From assembly GCA_023257915.1 (NCBI GenBank), contig JALRBB010000024.1, forward strand, positions 1 to 10,736: a stretch of DNA of 10,736 nt, in the 5' to 3' direction. Under the pieces are notes generated by a model, which did not search any database, had not been told where the DNA came from, and was given only the letters and a program-made list of their open reading frames with translations. Origin of the DNA: Quisquiliibacterium sp. (GTDB lineage: Bacteria > Pseudomonadota > Gammaproteobacteria > Burkholderiales > Burkholderiaceae_E). The number at the start of each line of letters is the position of its first letter. Position 1 is the first letter of the stretch. Positions 1-7,494 of this stretch are shown piece by piece. A program made the position numbers and the translations under genes.

Positions 1-866
1 CGGCCATGCCATTCACCGACGAAGAGCTCAGAGCGGGTGGATACCCATTTGACGGGTCGGCCGAGCCGCTTGGAGGCGATCAGCAGTGCCGCATGCTCGC
101 CCGTAGCGCCGGCGCGCAGCCCGAACGAGCCGCCAACGTCCTGAGCATTGACCTCAAACGAGTCCACCGGCCAGCCAGAGACACCCGAAAGCGAGGCCAG
201 CATGCCGTTGATGCCCTGGGTCGGCGTGCACACGACGGTTTTGCCGGTTGCGGCGTCATGGTTGACCACGATCGCGCGGGGCTCCATCGGCGCGCCGGCC
301 AGGCGCTGGCTGCGAATGGTCAGCTTCGTGACATGCGCGGCAGCCGCGAATGCCTGTTCGACCTTCGCAGCGTCGCCCTTGTCGAAAGCCAGCGACACAT
401 TGCCGGGCGCTGAGTCGTGCAGTTGACCAGCACCTTCGCGCAGTGCCGCATCAGCCGATGCGGACGCTGGCAGGTCTTCATAGTCGATGTAGGCCTGCTC
501 GGCCGCATCACGGGCCTGCTGCAGCGTCTGCGCAACGACCAGCGCGACCGGCTGACCGACGAAACGCACCCGGTCGGTGGCCAGCACCGGCATCTGGTTC
601 ATCTTGATGGCTTGCCCACCAGTGCCGGTGATCATGGCACCGCCCGGGATCATCCCGAAGCCTTCGGCAGCCACATCCTCGGCGGTGATCACGGCCAGCA
701 CGCCGGGCGCCTCGCGCACCGCGCTCCAGTCGGCCGACACGATCCGCGCATGTCCGCGATCCGAACGCACCACAACCGCATGCGCCTCGTTGGGAAAATG
801 CCAGTCGGCGGTGAAGCGGCCATGGCCGGTGACCAGCCGGAAGTCTTCCTTGCGCGACGGTTTCAT
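1..866 (-). CDS. Molybdopterin-binding large subunit, CO dehydrogenase/xanthine dehydrogenase family (partial, CoxL-like)
   Basis: This is the N-terminal 288 residues of the catalytic subunit of a molybdenum hydroxylase; the gene leaves the window at its left edge, and the full family length is roughly 750-800 residues. It starts at ATG 866, with GGAGG (874-878) seven bases upstream, and the start overlaps the small-subunit stop as ATGA. The protein opens with the family's typical [16 protein letters not shown] segment, followed by RSDRGHARI, the [12 protein letters not shown] stretch, [12 protein letters not shown] and, near residue 257, QDVGGSFG, which matches the conserved GGxFG molybdopterin-contact loop. 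The active-site loop that separates true CO dehydrogenase (form I, VAYRCSFR) from other family members lies beyond the window edge, so the substrate is unknown. CO, N-heterocycles, aldehydes and purines are all possible. The family assignment is firm; the name coxL would be a guess. Confidence 0.93.
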   Translation of the reverse strand, partial: MKPSRKEDFRLVTGHGRFTADWHFPNEAHAVVVRSDRGHARIVSADWSAVREAPGVLAVITAEDVAAEGFGMIPGGAMITGTGGQAIKMNQMPVLATDRVRFVGQPVALVVAQTLQQARDAAEQAYIDYEDLPASASADAALREGAGQLHDSAPGNVSLAFDKGDAAKVEQAFAAAAHVTKLTIRSQRLAGAPMEPRAIVVNHDAATGKTVVCTPTQGINGMLASLSGVSGWPVDSFEVNAQDVGGSFGLRAGATGEHAALLIASKRLGRPVKWVSTRSELFVGEWHG

Positions 867-1345
867 CGACCTGCCTCCTGCGCCTTGGCTGCAACCTTGA
901 CCGCCTCGATGATGTTGACGTACCCGGTGCAGCGGCACAGGTTGCCCTCAAGCCCCTCGCGAATCTGCTCGTCGGTGGGGTTCGGATGGCGCTGCAGCAG
1001 GCCAACGGTGGCCATGATCATGCCCGGCGTGCAAAAACCGCACTGCAGACCGTGACAGGCCGCGAAGGCCTGCTGAACCGGATGCAGTTGCTCGAATTCG
1101 GTCGCGTCAGGCGACAGACCTTCGACAGTGACGACCTTGGTGCCCTGCGCCTGCGCCGCGAGCATCGTGCACGACTTGACCGACTGACCGTCGACCATCA
1201 CGGTGCAGCAGCCGCACTGACTGGTGTCGCAACCGACATGCGTGCCGGTCAACCCGAACTGCTCGCGCAACAGATCGGCCAGCAGGGTGTTGTCCTCGAC
1301 CTGTGCCGAGCGCGGCTGGCCGTTGACGGTGAGTTCCACTTTCAT
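863..1345 (-). CDS. [2Fe-2S] small subunit of molybdenum hydroxylase (CoxS-like)
   Basis: A 160-residue iron-sulfur subunit that carries electrons between the molybdenum centre of the large subunit and the FAD of the medium subunit. The N-terminal plant-type ferredoxin cluster uses Cys39, Cys44, Cys47 and Cys59 ([10 protein letters not shown] then SC). The C-terminal helical cluster uses Cys102, Cys105, Cys137 and Cys139 (QCGFCTPGM and LCRCTGY). All eight ligands are present and the length is normal for CoxS-type proteins (about 150-170). The ATG at 1345 overlaps the upstream TGA as ATGA and has GGAGA about seven bases ahead; its own stop overlaps the next ATG in the same way. The tight M-S-L arrangement implies translational coupling and 1:1:1 assembly. 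The protein lacks a signal peptide and is expected in the cytoplasm. Confidence 0.96.
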   Translation of the reverse strand: MKVELTVNGQPRSAQVEDNTLLADLLREQFGLTGTHVGCDTSQCGCCTVMVDGQSVKSCTMLAAQAQGTKVVTVEGLSPDATEFEQLHPVQQAFAACHGLQCGFCTPGMIMATVGLLQRHPNPTDEQIREGLEGNLCRCTGYVNIIEAVKVAAKAQEAGR

Positions 1346-2151
1346 GCTTGTTCTCCGGTCAGTTGCGCGACCGCGCGCAGGGTCATCACGCGCGCCAGGT
1401 TGGCCCGGTACGAGGCCGGCGCATGCAGGTCGGCGTTGAGTCCATCTTCCGAAACCTTCAAACCGGCGAGGCTCTCAACCGAGAAACGCTTGCCGAGCGC
1501 GGCCTCGGCCTGCTCCCAGCGAAACACCGACGGTGCCGCGCCAGTCACCGCGACACGCACGTCGCCAGCCTCGAACTCGGCGACATAGACGCCGGTCATC
1601 GCGTAGCCGGAGGCCGGATGACGGAACTTCGCATAGTGCGCGCGCTTGGGAGCCGCAAAGCGCACCGCGGTGACGATCTCGCCCTCCTCCAGCGCCGTGG
1701 TGAACATGCCCAGAAAGAAATCCTGCGCAGCGATTTCGCGCCGGTCGGTAATGATCACGGCTTTGAGCGCAACGACCGCCGCCGGGTAATCGGCTGCCGG
1801 ATCATTGTTCGCGATCGAACCGCCGATCGTGCCGCGGGCACGCACCTGCGGGTCGCCGATCTGGCCGGCGGCGGCCGCCAGGGATGGAATCGCGGCTTGC
1901 ACGGTCGCATCGCCGGCAACCTCGGCATGGCGCATCGCGGCGCCGACGGTCAGCGTCGCGCCGTCGCGGGTGATGCCACGCAACTCGGGCAATTGCGCGA
2001 TGTCGATCAGTTGCGACGGCGAAGCCAGCCGATGCTTCATCGAAGGCAGCAGCGTCATGCCGCCGGACAACAACTTGGCGCCCGGATCCTGCGCGATACG
2101 CGCAAGCGCATCGGCGACTCCGGAGGCACGGTGATAAGTGAACGGGTACAC
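1342..2151 (-). CDS. FAD-binding medium subunit of molybdenum hydroxylase (CoxM-like)
   Basis: A 269-residue flavoprotein subunit that passes electrons from the iron-sulfur subunit to a quinone or another acceptor. The FAD-binding landmarks of the family are visible: SGGMTLLP at residues 29-36 (the AGGQS-type motif) and [14 protein letters not shown] at 108-121, followed by the C-terminal CO-dehydrogenase flavoprotein domain. I chose the GTG at 2151 (product VYPFTYHR, read as M) because GGAGAGG (2159-2165) sits seven bases upstream and CoxM proteins begin with this YxFxYHR segment. An ATG at 2199 would add 16 residues with no family resemblance. The TGA overlaps the next ATG, so this is the first gene of the three-gene operon. 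It is transcribed away from the hydrolase gene at 2378. Confidence 0.94.
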   Translation of the reverse strand: MYPFTYHRASGVADALARIAQDPGAKLLSGGMTLLPSMKHRLASPSQLIDIAQLPELRGITRDGATLTVGAAMRHAEVAGDATVQAAIPSLAAAAGQIGDPQVRARGTIGGSIANNDPAADYPAAVVALKAVIITDRREIAAQDFFLGMFTTALEEGEIVTAVRFAAPKRAHYAKFRHPASGYAMTGVYVAEFEAGDVRVAVTGAAPSVFRWEQAEAALGKRFSVESLAGLKVSEDGLNADLHAPASYRANLARVMTLRAVAQLTGEQA

Positions 2152-2245
2152 AGGCAGACCTCTCCATGTGGATGGGACGCGGATGCCGCAATCCGGCATG
2201 CGAGCCGCGAGTTTAAGCCCATTCGGCAGACCCGCTGCAGGGGCA

Positions 2246-2271
2246 GGGTTTCGTCGCCTGAAACCCGGGTT
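2246..2271. repeat. Overlapping dyads GGGTTTC/GAAACCC and AACCCGGGTT
   Basis: GGGTTTC (2246-2252) pairs with GAAACCC (2260-2266) around a 7-base spacer. The second arm overlaps a 10-bp perfect palindrome, AACCCGGGTT (2262-2271). Three related GGGTTYC-type elements therefore sit within 27 bases between the divergent genes, consistent with an operator for the hydroxylase operon, the hydrolase or both. No promoter was recognised nearby. Confidence 0.4.
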
Positions 2272-2306
2272 CCACTATGCGGGCACAATGGCGCGCAGCG
2301 ATGCCG

Positions 2307-2338
2307 CGCCGTGGCAGGCATCCCCACCTGCCACGGCG
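2307..2338. repeat. 12-bp perfect inverted repeat upstream of the hydrolase
   Basis: The arms CGCCGTGGCAGG (2307-2318) and CCTGCCACGGCG (2327-2338) are exact reverse complements around an 8-base spacer (CATCCCCA). The repeat ends 39 bases before the hydrolase ATG. No T-run follows on either strand, so it does not look like an intrinsic terminator. It could be a regulator-binding operator, or a leader hairpin if transcription starts upstream of it. The symmetry is seen directly; the role is inference. Confidence 0.6.
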
Positions 2339-2377
2339 ACTTGCCGGCGCCGACCATCCGTTCAAGGAGTGAAATCG

Positions 2378-3592
2378 ATGCAAGACCGCAACCCCCCGGC
2401 CGGAGCCCCGGCAGCGCCCGGCGACGCTCCACGCCTGCCCGGGCTTGACCGCTCGATCCGCTCTCGCTTCATCGATGGCGTGAACGGTCTGCGGATGCAC
2501 ATCCTCGAATGCGGCCATGAACCGCCTGGCCGACCCATGCTGCTGTTGCTGCATGGTTTTCCGGAGCTTGCCTACAGCTGGCGCAAGGTGATGCCCTTGC
2601 TCGCGCAGGCCGGCTATTACGTGGTTGCACCAGACCAGCGCGGCTACGGTCAGACCACCGGCTGGGATCCGGACTACGACGGTGATTTGCGTCAGTTCAG
2701 GATCCTGAACGTCGCCAAGGACGCGCTGGCGCTGGTTCAGGCGCTCGGACGCGACTCGGTGGATGCGGTGTTCGGCCATGACTTCGGCTCATCGGTCGCC
2801 GCCTGGTGCGCGCTGACGCGTCCGGACGTCTTTCGCGCAGTGGCGCTAATGAGCGCGCCGTTCGCCGGTCCGCCATCGCTGCCATTCGCGATTGACACCG
2901 CCGCGGCGACCGTACCCGCACGCGATCCGGAAGCCGCGGCCCGTGAGGGTCTGGCGACGCTCGCGCGGCCACGCAAGCACTATCAGTGGTACTACTCGGG
3001 CCGCGAGGCCAATGCCGACATGCGCGACTGTGCGCAAGGTCTTGCCGCGTTCCTGCGCGCCTACTATCACGTCAAGAGCGCCGACTGGGCAGGCAATGCA
3101 CCCTATCGGCTGTCTGGCTGGAGCGCCGAAGACCTGGCGCAGATGCCAACCTACTACATCATGGATCGCGATCAGGACATGGCGCAGACAGTCGCTGTGC
3201 ACATGCCGGATGCGGCAGCGGTCGCCGCCTGCAACTGGCTCCCCGACGCGGAGCTCGCGGTCTATGCCGATGCCTATGCCCGCACCGGGTTTCAGGGTGG
3301 ACTGCAGTGGTATCGCGCCCGCACCAGCGGGCTGAACGCGGACGAGTGCCTGATGTTCTCGCGCGCCCGCATCACGGTGCCTTCGGTGTTCATCTCTGGC
3401 GCCAGCGACTGGGGTGTCTATCAGCGCCCGGGCGACGTCGAGCGGATGCAGTCGCACGCCTGCACGCGGATGCTCGGTTGTCACCTGATTCCTGGCGCCG
3501 GCCACTGGGTGCAACAGGAGCAAGCGGCCGAGACCGCAAGGCTGCTGCTCGAGTTTCTCGCCGCGGCCTCGGCCAACAGCCGAAAACCCTGA
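2378..3592 (+). CDS. Alpha/beta hydrolase, epoxide-hydrolase type
   Basis: A 404-residue cytoplasmic alpha/beta-fold hydrolase; no signal peptide is visible. The ATG at 2378 follows AAGGAG (2364-2369) by eight bases, whereas longer in-frame starts upstream lack a ribosome site. Landmarks in order: oxyanion-hole HGFPE at 59-63, DQRGYGQT at 86-93, nucleophile elbow GHDFGS with Asp135, cap-domain QWYR with Tyr312, acid Asp344 in GASDWG, and catalytic His376 in GAGHWVQ. An Asp nucleophile with the WYR tyrosine and the ASDW...GHWxQ order is what soluble epoxide hydrolases show; haloalkane dehalogenases share the Asp but use a Trp-based halide site. The predicted reaction is hydrolysis of an epoxide to a diol through an ester intermediate. 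It is somewhat longer than the usual 290-330 residues, with an extended Pro/Ala-rich N terminus and a large cap. It is divergent from the hydroxylase operon, but a shared pathway is unproven. Its end converges with pstB, leaving 19 bases. Confidence 0.87.
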   Translation: MQDRNPPAGAPAAPGDAPRLPGLDRSIRSRFIDGVNGLRMHILECGHEPPGRPMLLLLHGFPELAYSWRKVMPLLAQAGYYVVAPDQRGYGQTTGWDPDYDGDLRQFRILNVAKDALALVQALGRDSVDAVFGHDFGSSVAAWCALTRPDVFRAVALMSAPFAGPPSLPFAIDTAAATVPARDPEAAAREGLATLARPRKHYQWYYSGREANADMRDCAQGLAAFLRAYYHVKSADWAGNAPYRLSGWSAEDLAQMPTYYIMDRDQDMAQTVAVHMPDAAAVAACNWLPDAELAVYADAYARTGFQGGLQWYRARTSGLNADECLMFSRARITVPSVFISGASDWGVYQRPGDVERMQSHACTRMLGCHLIPGAGHWVQQEQAAETARLLLEFLAAASANSRKP

Positions 3593-3611
3593 GCGAGCGC
3601 CGCAGCGACCG

Positions 3612-4376
3612 CTATCCGAAGCGACCGGTGATGTAGTCCTCGGTGCGCTTGTCGCGCGGCTTGAGAAACACCTGGTTGGTTTCGCCGTACTCGACCAGGT
3701 CGCCCAGGTACATGTACGCGGTGTAGTCGGACACCCGCGCCGCCTGCTGCATGTTGTGCGTGACGATTGCGATCGTGTAGTCGCCCTTGAGCTCGTTGAC
3801 GAGTTCCTCGATCTTGGCCGTGGAGATCGGATCGAGCGCGCTAGTGGGCTCGTCAAGCAGCAACACGTCGGGGCGCACCGCGATGCTGCGCGCGATGCAA
3901 AGCCGTTGCTGCTGCCCCCCGGACAAGGACAAGCCGCTGTTGTTCAGTTTGTCCTTAACCTCTTCCCATAGCGCGGCGCGACGCAGCGAAGCTTCGACCC
4001 GCTCATCCATTTCGGCGCGCGATAGGCCTTCATACAGGCGCACACCGAACGCGATGTTCTCGTAGATCGTCATCGGAAACGGCGTGGGCTTCTGGAACAC
4101 CATGCCGATGCGGGCGCGCAGCAGGTTCACATCCTGGTCGCGGCCCAGGATGTTGCGCCCGTTGAACAGGATCTCGCCTTCAGCGCGCTGGCCCGGATAG
4201 AGACTGAACATCCGGTTGAAGGTGCGCAGCAGCGTCGACTTGCCGCAGCCCGAAGGGCCGATGAACGCGGTGACCTTGTTGCGCACCACGTCCAGGTTGA
4301 TGTTCTTCAGACCATGGAAATTGCCGTAGTAAAAGTTCAGGTCCCTGACCTTGATCGCAATTGCGTTGTCACTCAT
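3612..4376 (-). CDS. pstB: Phosphate ABC transporter ATP-binding protein PstB
   Basis: A 254-residue ATPase of the Pst high-affinity phosphate importer, working as a dimer on the cytoplasmic face of PstC/PstA. Walker [10 protein letters not shown] lies at 40-48, the Q-loop Gln at 95 ([10 protein letters not shown], a PstB hallmark), the signature LSGGQ at 151-155, Walker B with Asp175-Glu176 ([11 protein letters not shown]), and the switch His207 (VTHNMQQA). The C terminus (YLGDLVEYG, then EDYITGRFG) is typical of PstB, and E. coli PstB has 257 residues. I prefer the ATG at 4376, which has a CGGAA element upstream and gives the usual MSDN-like start. A GTG at 4394 would add six residues with no better ribosome site. 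It lies 36 bases after pstA and is the last gene of the operon: no phoU follows, and the neighbouring gene is convergent. Confidence 0.97.
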   Translation of the reverse strand: MSDNAIAIKVRDLNFYYGNFHGLKNINLDVVRNKVTAFIGPSGCGKSTLLRTFNRMFSLYPGQRAEGEILFNGRNILGRDQDVNLLRARIGMVFQKPTPFPMTIYENIAFGVRLYEGLSRAEMDERVEASLRRAALWEEVKDKLNNSGLSLSGGQQQRLCIARSIAVRPDVLLLDEPTSALDPISTAKIEELVNELKGDYTIAIVTHNMQQAARVSDYTAYMYLGDLVEYGETNQVFLKPRDKRTEDYITGRFG

Positions 4377-4412
4377 CGCATCGATTCCGTTCACGGTAAG
4401 CCGGGCCGGCGC

Positions 4413-5258
4413 TCAACGCCGCGTCTGGTCGCGAAACACGACCCGGGTCAGGATGTTGATGCCGAGCACCACCAGCGCGATCAGTGCCGCGCCGCCCCAG
4501 GCCAGTCGCTGCCAGTTCTCATAGGGGCTCAGCGCGAAATTGAAGATCACCACCGGCAGGTTTGCCATCGGTTTGTTCATGTCGACGCTGAAGAACTGAT
4601 TGTTCAGCGCAGTAAACAGCAGCGGTGCGGTCTCGCCGATCATGCGGGCCACCGCGAGCAGCACGCCGGTGACCACGCCGCCGCGCACCGCCCTCAACGT
4701 CACCGTCAGGCTGACCTTCCAGCGCGGAGCCCCGAGCGCGAAGGCCGCTTCGCGCAGACTGCCGGGCACCAGCCGCAGCATGTTCTCGGTGGTGCGTACC
4801 ACGACCGGAATCGCGATCAGCGACAGCGCCAGCGAACCCGACCAGCCGGAAAAGTGCTTGGTGGTAGCAACCGCAAGCGCATAGACGAACAGGCCGATCA
4901 CGATCGACGGAGCCGACAGCATGATGTCGACCACGAAGCGGGTGACCGACGCAAAGCGTGAGTGTTCGCCAAACTCCGCCAGGTAGACCCCGGCCAGGAT
5001 CCCGATCGGAGTCGACACCAGCGTCGCGAAACCGACGATCAGCAGGCTGCCGACGATCGCGTTGGCCATGCCGCCACCCTCGGTGCCGGGCGCCGGGGTG
5101 GACTTCGTAAAGAAGTCCAGATCGAGCGCCGTCAGCCCGTTATAAAACAGCGTCCACAAGATCCAGGCCAACGCGGCCAGGCCCACCGCCACGGTTACCG
5201 CAGACGCGCTCATATTGATTGCGTTGACTGCCTTGCGCCGCGCATAGCGAAGATTCAT
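4413..5258 (-). CDS. pstA: Phosphate ABC transporter permease PstA
   Basis: A 281-residue inner-membrane permease that pairs with PstC to form the phosphate channel. About six hydrophobic segments are visible, beginning near residues 18-40. A cytoplasmic EAA loop at roughly 168-197 (REAAFALGAPRWKVSLTV) contacts PstB, followed by the characteristic ARMIGETAPLLFTA. The length agrees with the family (E. coli PstA has 296 residues). The ATG at 5258 lies nine bases after the pstC stop; the ribosome site is TGAGGAG and contains the pstC TGA itself, so translation of the two permeases is probably coupled. The short N terminus before the first membrane span is basic (MNLRYARRK), as expected for an inside-facing end. 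Confidence 0.97.
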   Translation of the reverse strand: MNLRYARRKAVNAINMSASAVTVAVGLAALAWILWTLFYNGLTALDLDFFTKSTPAPGTEGGGMANAIVGSLLIVGFATLVSTPIGILAGVYLAEFGEHSRFASVTRFVVDIMLSAPSIVIGLFVYALAVATTKHFSGWSGSLALSLIAIPVVVRTTENMLRLVPGSLREAAFALGAPRWKVSLTVTLRAVRGGVVTGVLLAVARMIGETAPLLFTALNNQFFSVDMNKPMANLPVVIFNFALSPYENWQRLAWGGAALIALVVLGINILTRVVFRDQTRR

Positions 5259-5267
5259 CGTCGCTCC

Positions 5268-6260
5268 TCAACCGGCCTTCAGGCGCGAACGATTGGTCAG
5301 CCAGCGCGCAAGCGCCAGCACGACGAAGGTGATCAGAAACAGCAAGAGTCCGAGCGCGAACAAAGCCGGAATATGCAGTCCCGGATCGGCTTCGGCGAAC
5401 TCGTTAGCCAGCGTCGACGCGATCGAGTTGCCCGGCGCGAACAGGTTGGCCGACAACCGGTTGGCGTTGCCGATTACGAAGGTCACCGCCATCGTCTCGC
5501 CAAGCGCACGCCCTAGGCCGAGCAGCACGCCGCCGACCACACCGACCCGCGTGTACGGTAATACGATGCGCCGGACCACCTCCCAGGTGGTGCAGCCCAG
5601 ACCGTAGGCCGACTCCTTGAGCACCGGCGGCACGGTTTCGAACACATCACGCATCACCGAGGCGATGAACGGGATGATCATTAGCGCCAGCACAATCCCG
5701 GCGGTGAACACGCCGATGCCAAGCGGCGGGCCGGCAAACAGCGGCAACCCGAGCGAGACCAAGCCGGGCTGAACATATTGCTGGATCACTGGCGCGAGTA
5801 CGAACAGACCCCAGAACCCGTAAATGATCGATGGCACGCCGGCCAGCAATTCGACCGCGGTACCGATCGGGCGTCGAAGCGGAGCCGGGCACAGTTCAGT
5901 CAGAAACAGCGCGATCCCGAAGCTGATCGGCAATGCGAACAGCAACGCGATGCCGGAGGTGACCAGCGTCCCGTAGATGGCGATCGCACCCCCGTAGACA
6001 TCATCCCCAGGGCTCCAGGTACGCCCGAACACGAAGTCGGGCCCGAACTCGGCAAAGGCTGGCCAGGCTTCGCGCACCAGCGCGGCGAGAATTCCGGCCA
6101 GCGCCAGTAGCACCAGCATCGCAAATCCGAAGGTGAGCCACTTGAACAGCCGGTCCTGGCGCGAAAAACGCCGAATCCGTGCTTCGATCGCACCAGACTT
6201 GCCGTCGGCGAGCGACGCACCGCCGCCAGGTACCGCCGGGTCGGCCTGCTGTGCAGTCAT
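5268..6260 (-). CDS. pstC: Phosphate ABC transporter permease PstC
   Basis: A 330-residue permease, the partner of PstA. The first membrane span begins around residue 40 (WLTFGFAMLVLLALAGI). The periplasmic segment after it carries the PstC-type FGRTWSPGDDVYGG. ELLAGVPSIIYGFWGLFVL and the EAA loop KESAYGLGCTTWEVVRRI follow, then GRALGETMAVTFVIGN. I chose ATG 6260, although its ribosome site is weak (GAGA about nine bases upstream). A TTG at 6326 would extend the frame by 22 residues into the pstS-pstC spacer and looks spurious. The N-terminal tail before the first span is about 38 residues, longer than in E. coli PstC (319 total), and is Ala/Gly/Pro-rich. About 140 bases separate it from pstS, and that gap holds a stem-loop. 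Confidence 0.96.
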   Translation of the reverse strand: MTAQQADPAVPGGGASLADGKSGAIEARIRRFSRQDRLFKWLTFGFAMLVLLALAGILAALVREAWPAFAEFGPDFVFGRTWSPGDDVYGGAIAIYGTLVTSGIALLFALPISFGIALFLTELCPAPLRRPIGTAVELLAGVPSIIYGFWGLFVLAPVIQQYVQPGLVSLGLPLFAGPPLGIGVFTAGIVLALMIIPFIASVMRDVFETVPPVLKESAYGLGCTTWEVVRRIVLPYTRVGVVGGVLLGLGRALGETMAVTFVIGNANRLSANLFAPGNSIASTLANEFAEADPGLHIPALFALGLLLFLITFVVLALARWLTNRSRLKAG

Positions 6261-6324
6261 CTGCAAATTCTCGAATGAGACATCAGATTCAATGCTCCGA
6301 ATTTTGCGATCAGGATCAAACGGC

Positions 6325-6357
6325 AAAACGCCGGCGACAGACAGCGCCCGTCGCCGG
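6325..6357 (-). terminator. Stem-loop with short U-run between pstS and pstC
   Basis: On the minus strand an 8-bp perfect stem CCGGCGAC/GTCGCCGG (plus-strand arms 6350-6357 and 6331-6338) encloses an 11-base loop. It is followed, after CG, by TTTT and, a little further, TTT. This is a modest intrinsic-terminator shape placed inside the operon, 44 bases after the pstS stop. Partial termination here would give more PstS than permease, a common stoichiometry for binding-protein operons. It could equally protect the pstS 3' end from exonucleases. The structure is seen; its strength and role are inferred. Confidence 0.55.
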
Positions 6358-6401
6358 TCGAGCCCACCGGGTCCTGCCCGGCAAGCCGATCAGACCCGAT
6401 G

Positions 6402-7454
6402 TCACTTCCAGACCGGTGCTCCGGACTTGTCCTTGATGTCCGCCTTCCAGGACGCCTGGATCATATCGACGACATTGGCCGGTACAGGGACATAGTCAAG
6501 CTGCGCAGCCATATTCTGGCCCTTGCGCAGCGCCCAGTCGAAAAACTTGAGCGCCTCGAGCGAGTTCGCCGGTTTTTCCGTCACAGCTTGAAACAGGATA
6601 AAGCTCGCTGACGTGATCGGCCATGCCTTGTCGCCTGCCTGGTTGTTCAGGCTAATGCCGAAACCGGGCGCGGCCTTCCAGTCGGCCTTGGCTGCGGCCG
6701 CGGCAAACGAGGCATCGTCAGGCTGCACGGTCTTGCCATCCCGATTGACCAGCGCCGCATGTGCGAGCTTGTTCTGCTTCGCATACGCATACTCGACATA
6801 CCCGACCGAGCCGGCGATCTTGGCAACATTGGCCGCGACGCCCGCATTGCCCTTGCCGCCAACGCCAGTCTTCCAGTTGACCGTCTTGCCGGCCCCGATG
6901 TCAGACTTGAACGGCGGCGAGACTTCAGCCAGGTAGTGGGTGAAGACGGCGGTCGTGCCCGAGGAGTCCGAGCGATACACCAGCGTAATGGCGCTGTCGG
7001 GCAGCTTGAGTCCCGCATTGAGCTTGGCGATCGCCGCATCATTCCACTTCGTGATGGCGCCGCGAAAGATATCGCCGAGCACTGGGCCGCTGAGCACCAA
7101 CTGCCCAGGATTGACGCCGGGCACATTCAGCACCGGCACGATGCCACCGATCACCGCCGGGAACTGCACGAATCCCCATTTCTTCAGATCGGAAGGTTTG
7201 ACCGGATCATCGGAAGCGCCAAAGTCGACGGTCTTGGCCTTGATCTGCTTGATGCCGCCACCCGATCCGATCGCCTGATAGTTGACCGCATTGCCACTTG
7301 CGGCCTTGTAAGCCTCTGCCCATTTTGCGTAGACAGGAGCCGGGAAGGTTGCGCCAGCGCCGGTGACTTCGGCGGACTGCGCGGACGTCGCGACCAGCGC
7401 CATCAAGCCCGCGGCAAAAATAAACGTCTTTCGAATCATGCTGAGCCTTTTCAT
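6402..7454 (-). CDS. pstS: Phosphate ABC transporter substrate-binding protein PstS
   Basis: A periplasmic phosphate-binding protein of 350 residues from ATG 7454. A Sec signal peptide is evident: basic MKRLSMIRK, hydrophobic FIFAAGLMALVATSA, and a cleavage site near residues 27-28 (AQS/A). The mature protein begins EVTGAGATFPAPVY, the PstS hallmark. Phosphate-site segments follow: IGSGGGIKQIKAKTVDFGASDDP and YRSDSSGTTAVFTHYL. E. coli PstS is 346 residues. Possible starts are 7466, 7454 and 7439. The Pho-box position predicts transcription starting near 7473, which makes 7466 unlikely. The start at 7439 has AAAAGG six bases upstream, while 7454 has GGA upstream. Either of these two gives a valid signal peptide. 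It is the first gene of pstSCAB and should be induced by PhoB on phosphate limitation. Confidence 0.97.
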   Translation of the reverse strand: MKRLSMIRKTFIFAAGLMALVATSAQSAEVTGAGATFPAPVYAKWAEAYKAASGNAVNYQAIGSGGGIKQIKAKTVDFGASDDPVKPSDLKKWGFVQFPAVIGGIVPVLNVPGVNPGQLVLSGPVLGDIFRGAITKWNDAAIAKLNAGLKLPDSAITLVYRSDSSGTTAVFTHYLAEVSPPFKSDIGAGKTVNWKTGVGGKGNAGVAANVAKIAGSVGYVEYAYAKQNKLAHAALVNRDGKTVQPDDASFAAAAAKADWKAAPGFGISLNNQAGDKAWPITSASFILFQAVTEKPANSLEALKFFDWALRKGQNMAAQLDYVPVPANVVDMIQASWKADIKDKSGAPVWK

Positions 7455-7463
7455 GTCGTTTTC

Positions 7464-7494
7464 CATTGACCGTTGTCAGGCTATCCGGTCAATG
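7464..7494. repeat. 9-bp inverted repeat over the pstS core promoter
   Basis: CATTGACCG (7464-7472) and CGGTCAATG (7486-7494) are exact reverse complements with a 13-base spacer. The dyad touches the last Pho half-site on one side and the ATG at 7466 on the other, and encloses the predicted -10 and start of transcription. It could be an operator for a second regulator, or chance symmetry. Confidence 0.5.

Larger units (their letters stand above)
2152..2377. promoter_or_regulatory. Divergent intergenic control region
   Basis: These 226 bases separate the leftward hydroxylase operon from the rightward hydrolase gene and must hold both promoters. I see no good -35/-10 pair. A weak TAAACT lies on the minus strand at 2215-2210, without a convincing -35. 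What stands out is dyad symmetry: ATGCCG/CGGCAT at 2183-2199, GGGTTTC/GAAACCC at 2246-2266, the palindrome AACCCGGGTT at 2262-2271, and a 12-bp perfect repeat at 2307-2338. No regulator gene lies beside it in the window. Confidence 0.55.

Noticed and set aside
1348..2448. Long plus-strand open frame of 366 codons opposite the FAD subunit gene
   Set aside because: It is antisense to a gene with clear family motifs, its product is Arg/His/Gly-rich with no recognisable domain, and it runs past the hydrolase start. This is typical of shadow frames in GC-rich DNA.
2846..3856. Minus-strand open frame of 336 codons across the hydrolase and the pstB end
   Set aside because: It overlaps two well-supported genes in the wrong frame or strand, and its product is low-complexity Arg/Ser-rich at the start with no domain.
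4314..5516. Plus-strand open frames (4314-4961, 4962-5516) opposite pstA and pstC
   Set aside because: Both are mirror frames of membrane-protein genes, rich in Arg, Gln and His, without ribosome sites or domains.
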